NCBI GenBank assembly: GCA_947044365.1
Contig: OX345636.1
Span: forward strand, 5,538,001 to 5,602,000
Length of the DNA: 64,000 bases
Direction of reading: 5' to 3'
Origin: Petrosia ficiformis
Taxonomy: Eukaryota; Porifera; Demospongiae; Haplosclerida; Petrosiidae
Shown here piece after piece: positions 30,640 through 40,767 of this stretch. Position 1 is the first letter of the stretch. The number at the start of each line of letters is the position of its first letter. The notes under the pieces are model-generated. The model saw only the letters and a program-made list of their open reading frames with translations. It did no database searches and was not told the origin of the DNA. The position numbers and the translations under genes are program-made.

Positions 30640-32889
30640 ACGGTATATATCTATTAGATTCTTGATAACTGTTATGTTGCCAATAGAACTGCCATTAATA
30701 CCTTCTAAAAACTCAGACATTGGCTTGACACCTACTTGTACACTTTGAGAACTTTTTAAATTTGATATAAAAACTTTATATACTGACTTCTTTGTGCTGA
30801 TCTGTGGAGATATTCTCATAGGTTTGGAGGGCTTCCAGTGAACGATGCTTCGTCACCTTTTGAATGACTTTTTCTGGAACGTGTTTTTGGAAGAGTAGTT
30901 GCACCAGTGCCTCGTAGACTATGGTTGGTCTTCCCAAAAATTTGTGCTTCGGCTACATTGTCATAGACTTTAGTCGTAACCACGTTGAGGCAAATGCCTC
31001 CTCGCTTTAAGGTGGTACTAGGGAGTGGGCGGATGCGACTCCAATCAGTTTCAAAATAGAATATTATATAATATGACTCTAACCTGGTGTAATGGCAACC
31101 TTCATATCTTCTAATCACCTTTATAGGGTCCTGGAAGTGATAAAACATATATAAAATGTCCATTTTTGTAATCGCAATAAGTACAAAACGGAGAAAGCCA
31201 CGCCCACCAATCATGGCATGCACCAAGTACAATGCATTTAGAGAAAACAAATAGAGCCGTTTTCTGGAAATTCATTTTACTTTTATAGTTACAAGAGGCT
31301 GAAGAAAGCTGAATTCTGTAGCTTTTCACTGAAACCATAAAATCTACCTTTCTAGGCACTATCAAACTCCGATCTTTCTCAGAGAGCAACTACAGTTACC
31401 CGCCATTGTTTCCACCCACCGCCCCTCCACCACCCGTGGGGCGTGTTTAGCTTTGTTTCTGAAAATAAACTATCAGTGAAAACATTTAGGCCCAATAATT
31501 ATACCCCCGGGTGGGTGTGGCTTCCAAAAAATACAGAATGGAACCAGATTGTATGCAGCAAGAAGCTTGCAAGACTAGAAACTGATTGGAGTAGCATCTG
31601 CAAACGGAAAAGACTACAACCTTAAAACTTAGCGAAGTACTCCCTCTTAAAATTAATATACCACACCCCCTGATTATAGTGGGTGGTAAATATTACTCGT
31701 GCATTTATAATTATGGTTCGATACGGCTTGTAAGAAAAGGTCGAGCAGAGCTACAGTGCTGCTATCACTAGTTTCTTCCCCAGTAAACAAAAATGAGGAA
31801 AAATTTAACAAACTTATTGTTCAAAAGTAAGTAATAGGAAAATTAGAAAATTATTGGTTTTTATGCGCACGTAGGGCCATCCTTATGATTGCTTTCTAGG
31901 GACAAGCACATTATGCTAGCATTGCTTTCAGCATAATCGGTTTATCAAAGCAGGAAACATTGTGCCAGCATAATAGGATGTAAACTTTGTGATCAAAATA
32001 CCTTTAAACAAAGGTCATGGGATTGCATAGTTGCAAATGAACATGCTTTTTCCGTACTAAACAATGATTGTTTTAATGAGCAACAACTAAATCCACTTGA
32101 AAACTACATGTAGATCTGTATACAAGAATCAGTTAGCTATGTTACAATTTAATGAAATGATTGTAATATTATCAGAATTTTTAGGATTTATTTTTCAAGA
32201 ATTTTGAGCATTACGAGAGCATAATAGGTACCTAAGTAGAAGCATAATTGAAATAAAACTGGAAATTTGAGCATAGCATAATAGGCTGTAATAAAAGCAT
32301 AATGTGGTTGTCCCTATTGCTTTCCCATGGGTTCAAACTACATATATATTTATATGTTTGTGTCACTTACGCGAATATGCGTTGTATACGTAGTTAAGGA
32401 AGTTACGTTTTCTGGGGGCTCGGTCAATTAATAGACGCGCGCTCAAGGTCTACAGACCGGCAGAAAGAAGGCTGTGTAGCTTACGTAGAAACTAGAACTA
32501 ACAGGTAGCTATTCTACCTGAAATATATTCTTAAAGTTCTACAAGGTTCTTTAAAAGGTAAACAGAGCAGATAATCAAAATAATAGGCTGATGTGTTTCA
32601 AGCATCATAACGTTAGCCATGATTACTGAATGCTGGATACCACAAAGCAATCATAGGGATACTTTTTTCTCTATATATCTAATATGATTATAAATTTATA
32701 TATATACAATGCCCAAAATTTCTAGTTACACCGCTGCATACCATGCCTCTTCTGAATATGATTGTGTTGTACACTTTGGTCGTAAATAAAGAATATTCTT
32801 TTCAAATACAAATTTAGACAATTTAGCTAAATACAGATCCTTTAAGAATACCAGGTATTTTGGCCTGTTCTCTGGTGCAGCAGGACAAC
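30640..32889 (-). pseudogene. Crypton remnant interrupted by repeats
   Basis: On the minus strand the order is CPAAPENRPKYLVFLKDLYL with ILYLRPKCTTQ (32880-32740), an intervening repeat-filled 1.1 kb, the 580 bp segment shared with 7985-8530, then ICLNVVTTKVYDNVAEAQIF and GKTNHSLRGTGATTL (~30990-30890). The last of these carries the His-x-x-Arg box of tyrosine recombinases. It ends with VFISNLKSSQSVQVGVKPM (~30780-30700). The region around the final catalytic Tyr is frameshifted. Its 5' end is cut at 32891 by the LTR retrotransposon. Confidence 0.75.
32307..32664. mobile_element. MITE of the TCCCTAT...GATTGCTTT family
   Basis: Ends TCCCTATTGCTTTCCCATGG and (reversed) ATCCCTATGATTGCTTTGTG. 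The interior has GGGGCTCGGTCAATTAAT and ACTAACAGGTAGCTATTCTA blocks. Other copies or parts of copies: 51424-51775, 56173-56590, 59452-60467, 62985-63165. Confidence 0.75.
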
Positions 32890-32891
32890 GT

Positions 32892-33226
32892 TGTGGTAAT
32901 TTGAACTATTATAAGATGTTGAGTTATGTATGTATTCTAGATAGTGTGAATTAATTGTGGATGTGATATAGATGTGTTAATCATTGGGGATTAGTTATTA
33001 GTACTTATGTATAGCAGGCTTTTTGTTGTGTATGTTAGGGGCTCTGGGCCCCATCTCTATACATTGTTAATATCTTCTTTTGTTATGATTTTTGTATAAA
33101 AGTGAGGATTCTTATTTGGATGAGAGTCCTCTGTTCTGTTCTTGTATATTTGGCATTAATAAATTTGTAACCAAAAACGCTGGTTGTGGTCATTTGTTTG
33201 CCGAGACATACGTCTACAGCATCACA
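32892..33226 (+). repeat. 5' LTR
   Basis: Begins TGTGGTAATT and ends CAGCATCACA. Contains a TATA-like TATAAAAG (~33096) and a polyadenylation signal within GGCATTAATAAATTTG. Identical to the 3' LTR except for TATAAAAG versus TATATAAG. Confidence 0.95.
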
Positions 33227-33228
33227 TT

Positions 33229-33246
33229 TGGTGGCAGAGGTGTACG
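33229..33246 (+). promoter_or_regulatory. Putative primer-binding site
   Basis: TGGTGGCAGAGGTGTACG starts two bases after the LTR with TGG, as expected for pairing with a tRNA 3' CCA end. The tRNA was not identified. Confidence 0.5.
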
Positions 33247-33309
33247 GATCTCAGTTGGCAGGAGTATACCAACAACCCAAAAAAATAGAAGACTGTCGGC
33301 TAGCAATAT

Positions 33310-36300
33310 ATGACCACCCGATCTGGAACAAGGTACCAAGTTGAGATGGAATCCCAGACTACTGAGCAAGTGGAGGCAGCAGTTCTGAATTCAACTGCAC
33401 TCATAAGAATGCTCATGGAGGAGCGTCAAAAACGAGAAGAAGAGGTTGCTGAAGAGAGAAAGCAATGTGAGAGAGAGGTAGAACACCAACGACAGCAGAT
33501 GCAGGAGCAGATGACACTACTGATGAAAGTTGTACGAGAACAGTCGGAGGGGCATTCGGCAAAAGGCTCTGAAACAGTCTCAATCGAACGAGAGGTGAAA
33601 TTTACAAAACTAACTGAGGCGGACGACATTGAGGCTTATTTGACTACGTTTGAGAGAATGATGCACACCTTCAAGGTACCCGAGGACCGATGGGTATACA
33701 AACTTGCACCTCAGCTCACCGGCAAGGCTCAGCAAGCCTTTGCCGCTATGGAGACGAAGGATGCTGGTGACTATGACGAAGTAAAAGTCGCCATTCTCAG
33801 ACGTTATAATATTAATGAGGAGACATATCGTCAACGCCTACGCTCAATCCGTTTGAAGGAGGAGGAGACTCAGGGAGAACTAGCAGTCCGAGTACGGGAT
33901 TTGACAAAAAAGTGGGTGAAGGAATGCAAAGATGTAGAAGATGTCATAGAATTGATGGCAATCGAACAGTTGCTGGAGACATTGCCTACTGGACCTCGCA
34001 TATGGGTAAGAGAGAGAAAACCCAAGAATGTCACAGAGGCAGGGCAACTGGCTGACGACTATGTGCAAGCAAGAGGTCAAGCAAATAAAGTGCAAGAACC
34101 TCAGAAGTGGGGAGAGACGTTCAGACGCCCACTGGGAGCTAAGCCTCGATGTGACCACTGTGGAAAGACAGGCCACAGATCGAAGGACTGTTGGAGAGGA
34201 ACTACCAAGCCAGGATCAAAGGAATTGTGTAAAGAGAAGGAGAAATTCAAGGAGTTGACATGTTGGAAATGTTTCCGTAAGGGACATATAGCAGCTGCTT
34301 GCCCAGAATCTACTTCAATGTATTGCGCTTGGACACAACAGAAGAAATCCAAGAGCTACCCAAGAGCTGTACGTACTGGATTGGTGGAAGGAATTCCTGT
34401 TCAGGACATCATGCTGGATACAGGCTCAAGCAGGACGCTGATCAGGAGGGATCTGGTGCCTACAGAAAAACCGGTAGAGGGGGAGATATCTGTTCGTTGT
34501 GCACATGGTGATGTTATTACCTACCCCTTAGCTAAGGTAGCTATTGAAATAGGTGGAGAACACTATAATGTAGAGGCAGGAGTGGTGGATAGACTACCAG
34601 TGTCCATACTAGTGGGATGGGATGTCCCACAGTTGGTGAATCTTCTCCAAGATGATAGTGCTCAGAAGGAACCCAGACAGGTTGACGACTCAATGGCTGT
34701 TATAACCAGGGCCCAGAAGAAAAACCAACAAAAGGAAAGAGCGATCATAGCTGACAAGGAACACCAATCGGGAGCCCTTCCTCACCCTGTACACATAAGG
34801 GAGCCAAGTGAGGGGATTGAATTAGAATTAGATGATGAAATCCCAGGGTCACAGTTCGACGAGGAACTATTCACAGAGAGCAAGACAAAGCATCATCTGT
34901 CAAGAAGCCAGAGACGTGAGAATAACTTTTCTTTTATACAGAAGCAACAACAGCAACACCCATTGGAGATGACAGCAGGAGAGCTGGCACAGTTACAAGA
35001 AGAGGACAGCTCATTGGAGACAGTGCGTCGAGCAGTGAAAGGAGAAGACAGTACAGCAGGGAGTGGGTTTGTTCGAAGAGATGGATTAATCTACCGCAAA
35101 TGGACACCACCCGGACAAGATTTCGGTGAGGGAGCTATTGAACAGCTAGTACTTCCAACATCATGCAGGAAAGCTGTATTACAATTGGCACATGCCATTC
35201 CTCTGGCTGGACATCTTGGAAGGAAGAAGACGGCGCAAAGAATACTTCAAAGATTTTATTGGCCGAACGTGTTTAAGGATGCAGCTGAATTTTGTACCAC
35301 CTGCCAAGAGTGTCAGAAGACAGCCCCAGGGAAGAAGATAGTTGCACCACTGATTCCCTTACCCATCATCGAAGAACCCTTCCAACGAATAGCCATGGAT
35401 ATTGTTGGACCACTTCCTAGAAGTTATAATGGAAACAAATATGTGTTAGTCATATGTGACTATGCAACTAGGTACCCCGAAGCTATACCACTTCGGTCCA
35501 TTGATGCTGAGCATATTGCGGAGGAACTCATTAAGATGTTCTCTAGAGTTGGTATCCCCAGAGAGATACTCACAGACCAGGGCAGCAACTTTACATCACA
35601 GTTGTTGTCAGAAGTGTATCGACTACTTCATATACAACCGATTAGAACAAGCCCCTACCATCCCCAGACGGATGGACTGGTCGAGCGTTTTAACCAGACA
35701 CTCAAAGCTATGCTCAGAAGGACAGCCAATGAAGAAGGAAAGGATTGGGACAAATGGGTGCCATATCTACTGTTCGCCTATAGAGAGGTTCCGCAGTCAT
35801 CAACTGGGTTCTCCCCTTTTGAACTGGTGTACGGACACCAAGTTAGAGGACCACTGGATGTACTCAAGGAGTCTTGGGAAAACAGTAGTAAGAGCAATGA
35901 AAGTGTTGTGTCTTATGTTCTGTCCATACAGGAAAAGCTAGCAAAGATGTCTGAACTGGCAAGAGGGAATCTAGCAAAGGCCCAGCAGCGACAGAAAAGA
36001 TGGTATGATGAGAATGCCAGAGAACGCCAATTTGAACCAGGAGATCAGGTGCTTGTGTTGCTACCTACTGAAACCAGTAAACTGTTGGCAAGATGGCATG
36101 GACCTTATCCTGTGCTCCGTCGTATTAGTCCAGTGAACTACGAAGTGAATATGTACGATAAAAAGAAACATCACAGAATCTTCCACATTAACATGCTTAG
36201 AAAGTGGCATGCACCCTCAGCAGCGAACCTGTTGGCAGAGGATGTAACAGAAGATGAGCAAGATGAGATACTGTTATGGGACAAGGATTTAGGCCTAATA

Positions 36301-37707
36301 GTGGATCAACCGGTGATTGGTGAACAACTAGAAAAGAATCAACACACTCAGCTACAGGAACTTCTAACAGAATTCAAAGATGTTCTTAGCAACCAACCTG
36401 GAAGGACCAATGTAACAGAACACACGATTGAAACAGGGGATGCCCATCCGATACGTCTACAACCATACCGATTACCTTACGCATATACTGATACGGTTCG
36501 CCAAGAATTGAAGGATATGGAAGAAAGTGGGATTATTGAACCATCTTCAAGTAATTGGGCTGCACCAATTGTACTTGTCAAAAAGAAAGATGGTACACTA
36601 CGAATTTGTGTGGACTATCGGAAGCTGAATAGCCAATCTCGAGCTGATGCCTACCCCATGCCCCGGATAGATGAGTTAATTGATCGATTGGGGCAGGCTA
36701 AGTTCGTGACAACATTGGATCTTACTCGTGGGTATTGGCAAGTGCCAGTAGAAGAAAGTGCCCGGGAAAAGACTGCATTTGTGACTCCATTCGGTTTATA
36801 CCAATTCAGAGTGATGCCATTTGGGCTACAGGGAGCCCCAGCGACCTTCCAAAGAATGATGGATAAACTGACAAGGGGTTTGGAAGACAGCACAGCAGCC
36901 TACTTAGATGACCTAGTAATATTCAGCCACTCATAGGAGGAGCATCTTCAACATATTCAGAGAGTGTTACATCGACTAAGAGCTGCCGGGTTGACAGTTA
37001 AGCCCAAAAAGTGCCAGTTTGCAATGAGACATTGTACATATTTAGGTCATATTGTTGGAAATGGGATGGTCAGACCAGAGCCTTCTAAGATTGCAGCAGT
37101 AAGGTCATTTGAAAGGCCACAGAAAAAAAAGCATGTGAGAGCTTTTTTAGGAGTCGCTGGTTACTATCGAAAATTTATTACCAACTTTGCTAGTATTGCC
37201 ACTCCACTGACAGACCTTATCCGGAAAGATTGTCCTAATAGGGTTGTGTGGACTCCAAGGTGTGAAATAGCATTCCAGAACTTGAAGAAACAGTTGTGTT
37301 CAGATCCAGTCTTGAGAAGCCCGGATTTTACAAAACAATTTATAGTCCAAACGGATGCTTCAGATAGAGGTGTTGGAGCTGTACTGAGTCAGTTGGATGA
37401 CAACAATGATGATCACCCAGTGGCTTACTTTAGCAGGAAGCTACTTCCCCGTGAGGAAAAGTATTCAACGATTGAGAAAGAATGTTTGGCCATTAAGCTG
37501 GCAGTACATGCATTTCATGTTTATTTACTAGGAAGACCATTCACAATCCAGACAGACCATCGGTCATTAGAATGGCTGGACCGGTTGAAGGATAATAATT
37601 CTAGATTAACTCGGTGGAGTTTGGCTTTACAACCTTATGACTTCCAGGTCGAATATCGTACTGGCAAAGCCAACGCTAACGCCGATGGCCTCTCTCGTAT
37701 TAACTGA
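33310..37707 (+). pseudogene. Gag-pol polyprotein with one in-frame TAG
   Basis: From ATG 33310 the frame is open for 1208 codons to TAG at 36934-36936, then open again in the same frame to TGA at 37705-37707. Domains with approximate codon positions: a coiled-coil-rich gag start; two zinc knuckles CDHCGKTGHRSKDC (~281) and CWKCFRKGHIAAAC (~317); aspartic protease LDTGSS (~368); an integrase HHCC finger (H...H...CTTCQEC, ~627-668); integrase catalytic Asp (MDIVGPL, ~697), Asp (TDQGSNF, ~755) and Glu (VERFNQT, ~791); a GPY/F module (GPYPVLRRIS, ~935). Then reverse transcriptase VDYRKLN (~1102) and YLDD (~1198), and, after the TAG, RNase H (QTDASDRGVG, TDHRSLEW). The TAG directly follows the catalytic YLDD region, so this copy as read lacks a complete polymerase unless the stop is read through. 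Confidence 0.9.
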
Positions 37708-37721
37708 CACGACAAGTGTGT

Positions 37722-37742
37722 CGCAGGAGAGGGGAGGAGGAG
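37722..37742 (+). promoter_or_regulatory. Polypurine tract
   Basis: AGGAGAGGGGAGGAGGAG lies directly before the 3' LTR, as needed for plus-strand priming. Just upstream, GACACGACAAGTGTGTC can form a small hairpin. Confidence 0.75.
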
Positions 37743-38077
37743 TGTGGTAATTTGAACTATTATAAGATGTTGAGTTATGTATGTATTCTAGATAGTGTGA
37801 ATTAATTGTGGATGTGATATAGATGTGTTAATCATTGGGGATTAGTTATTAGTACTTATGTATAGCAGGCTTTTTGTTGTGTATGTTAGGGGCTCTGGGC
37901 CCCATCTCTATACATTGTTAATATCTTCTTTTGTTATGATTTTTGTATATAAGTGAGGATTCTTATTTGGATGAGAGTCCTCTGTTCTGTTCTTGTATAT
38001 TTGGCATTAATAAATTTGTAACCAAAAACGCTGGTTGTGGTCATTTGTTTGCCGAGACATACGTCTACAGCATCACA
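37743..38077 (+). repeat. 3' LTR
   Basis: 335 bp, TGTGGTAATT to CAGCATCACA, one difference from the 5' LTR. Confidence 0.95.
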
Positions 38078-38267
38078 GAGGACCAGAGATGATATGATCT
38101 CCTTTTACAAGATTTATTTTAGTTTTATTAATGCACGGAAAGAAAACAAAAGCCATATATTTGGCTTCAAATCCATCCTCAATAAAAACATTAGCTCCAG
38201 GTATACCTGCAAAATTAGTGGTAAATTTTATTTGTTCCAGTGTAGTTCAGTGTGAATCAACAACTAT

Positions 38268-38343
38268 CTCAGAATATTTAATTGTCGCTATATAAATGGC
38301 ACCACCAGAATATTTAATTGTCGCTATATAAATGGCACTACAG
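38268..38343. repeat. Two tandem 34-bp units with TATATAAATGGC
   Basis: CAGAATATTTAATTGTCGC followed by TATATAAATGGCAC occurs twice in a row. The TATATAAATGGC core equals the terminal promoter/start box of the RecQ/DUF6589 transposon. Confidence 0.8.
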
Positions 38344-38430
38344 GCTTTATTTATTTAAAATCTTAGAGGTCCAGTGAGTACTTGTGTGATACAATGACAT
38401 TCCCTCCTCCATAAACGCCAGTATTATTAC

Positions 38431-38930
38431 CCTCGCCGCGTAGCGTAGGCGGAAGGGTACGGTAATCGTTTTGTCTGTGTGTCTGTCTGTTAGCACTTTT
38501 TCTGGAAAAATAAAAACATTGACAATTCAAACGGGGTACTGGTAGACTTCAAATTATACAAGGAAAAAAAATAACGTAGGAATTCTTCTAAAACCTTTTG
38601 GTTCTAAAGTTATGACAATTTTTATAACTCACAGTTACCGTTTCACAACTTTAAGATGAAACGAGGGCAATACGGAGAGTAAATATGGACACACAAAACA
38701 CAAGTGATCCTGTTTCATGGCTGTCGCTAGCCAAGAAACACTTCAAACCAAAAACAATCGAGGTAATGGTTGCTACTATACCACAATTGATGCAAGATAG
38801 AAAGCTACCTAGCTCCACCTACAGGTATGTGCATGCGTCATGTACTAAACACGTGGTAGAGGCGATTCAATAGTCAATACGTTTTCACACGGAGACTTTA
38901 GAGGTAGACTTGAGAACTTCTTCATTGTTT
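38431..38930 (+). repeat. Second copy of the stem-loop-headed repeat
   Basis: Head ACCCTCGCCGCGTAGCGTAG then GCGGAAGGGT, a short (TGTC)n, and the conserved body; it matches 7608-7930. It additionally contains a 62-codon open frame at 38685-38873 (MDTQNTSDPVSWLSLAKKHF...), whose C-terminal part overlaps the segment conserved in the other copy. It is probably a fragment of an element-encoded protein, not recognised. Confidence 0.75.
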
Positions 38931-40767
38931 GAGAATTAGATGTAAGATATAATTATATACAAATTATACATTTCATTGATATCCTTATTTTGTCTTTTAG
39001 GATATAAAGTTATAACAGTTTTAATTAATGCCCATAAATGTTTTTCAAATTCATATATCTATTCCATGTATATAACAAAAGTATTGTTTGTTTCATACAC
39101 AAACTTTATTATATTTTGAAAAAAATTGTAGTGCTTTGTATTACTTTGCCATGTAGGCGTGGGTCCCGTCCCGACGGCGCTCGTTATAAAATGTAAAGTT
39201 GTTGAAATACACTGTTACATCTTTCAGCTCAACTCCTGTTCCAGTATTGTTAATAAAATTAATATTTGATATGTTAAAATTCTGTTCTCCATTAGTATAT
39301 AATTGTGCTATTCCTATGATGCAGGGGGGTTTGTAGTGAATTGACTTTTAAGCACTATAATTTATATTGACATTGAACATGTATAACAGACACCTAAGTA
39401 ATAAACTTACCATGGCAGAAACTGATCAAATAGTCCCATGTTGAATAATAGCCTTGTGCAATTGGTCGTTAATATATCAACAGGATCACTTCAAATGAGG
39501 ACCAAGACACAAATCCGCATGCACATGCACAACGTAGTCCTCGTGGTTACGTTTATAGCCATTAATGATTATTAAGATTATTAATAAATGATTATTAACA
39601 ATGGCATCCTAGCTCTCGTTGAGTTATAATTTCTGGAGTCGCTGAAACTGTCTTTTACATGCTTCCTGAAGAGATGATCTCAATAATTGTAGACCAGAAT
39701 TTACTATGAATGCGATTGGAATGGTGCTAGAATCATTGTGATAGTTCAACAAACAAAAAAATGATTTGTCTGGAAAATAATAATATTATTATGATGAATA
39801 TTTTGCCAGTTTTGCTACCTGCCGGTTCTCTACCTTAAAGATGATCTCCAGCTGTCTTGAAGATGTTATTAGTCATAAAAACACTAGGTATCAAAAATTA
39901 TGTGTGTATTAAGACTTGTTCTATAATTTTAGCAGAGATTTCAGCTAATCACTTCCAGTTGAAATGTACTACCGTACTCTCTGATATATATACCAATCTT
40001 TTTCTGTGACCTAAGTGCAATGTCGGTTTTGTTTTTACAAATATACACTCATGCAGTGACAAACCTATTGTCTATACTATTCTGTATACTCTAAATAGTG
40101 GTTTTGGCTATGTAAAAATGTATCATCATTCTTAAAAGAAGCTTGGGATAATTTACTATGATCAAAATTCAGTCATGAAAGTTTTTAATCATGCCATTAC
40201 AGTGCTTTTATGAGTTCTTGCAACGTTTAGTATGCTTGGTAACGTAATGACGTGATTAGCCATGTGAACAGAGACAATGGCTGCTCTAAGCAAGGCATTT
40301 ATTTAGTTCATGTGACCTATGACATCATTTGATATAACTGTGTTGCAAGAACTCGATCATCAAAGCCCTGTACAGTTACCAATACACAATGAAAATTGTC
40401 ACAGTATAATATGTTATTGCAAAAAATCTGGTTTCTTTAAAAATAACAAAAATGTTTGTATTAAATTTTTGTTGTATCTAAACTTCATGATATCTTTAAA
40501 TGTATATAAAAGGACTAAATCACTAATAATGTTTAGTAATTAGCTATATAGTTTTGTTTGGCTTCTGCTTCGTTTTGAATGCAAACATATTGTCTTTAGA
40601 ATTTACTCTATAATACGTACATCATTATGGTATTAGAATTATTATTATTTAAGATACGTGGTATATACCTGAACCAACCAAGCTCTAGGTACTGTTACAA
40701 AACAAATTTTGTTCATTACATTGAAGAGCAATAACATTTATTATCGATCTTATCTTATATTGTTTAA
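38931..40767. other. Intergenic, repeats only
   Basis: No gene supported. 39650-40000 is an inverted copy of 22860-23240. The part after ~40495 is the downstream flank of P450 copy A and is duplicated at 59210-59428. Confidence 0.6.
40737..40742 (-). terminator. Polyadenylation signal of P450 copy A
   Basis: AATAAA on the minus strand, 25 bases after the TGA stop (40768-40770). Confidence 0.6.

Larger units (their letters stand above)
32892..38077 (+). mobile_element. Ty3/Gypsy-type LTR retrotransposon, Gmr1-like gene order
   Basis: A 5.2 kb element with two 335-bp LTRs that differ at one visible position, so the insertion is recent. The internal region encodes one continuous frame in the order gag, protease, integrase, reverse transcriptase, RNase H. 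Integrase before reverse transcriptase is the order of Ty1/Copia elements, but the protein motifs are Ty3/Gypsy. This combination is that of the Gmr1 group first described from cod. The 5' flank is a Crypton remnant. The bases next to the LTRs (AACGT on the left, GAGGA on the right) do not form a target-site duplication. Confidence 0.9.

Noticed and set aside
31690..31760. Possible tRNA (GGTTCGATACGG resembling a T-arm)
   Set aside because: No matching acceptor, D or anticodon arms could be folded around it.
33426..34352. Minus-strand ORFs under the gag region
   Set aside because: Reverse-strand shadows of the retrotransposon polyprotein; low-complexity Ser/Cys-rich translations.
35456..35941. 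161-codon plus-strand ORF in another frame within the integrase region
   Set aside because: Overlaps the clear integrase catalytic motifs in the main frame.
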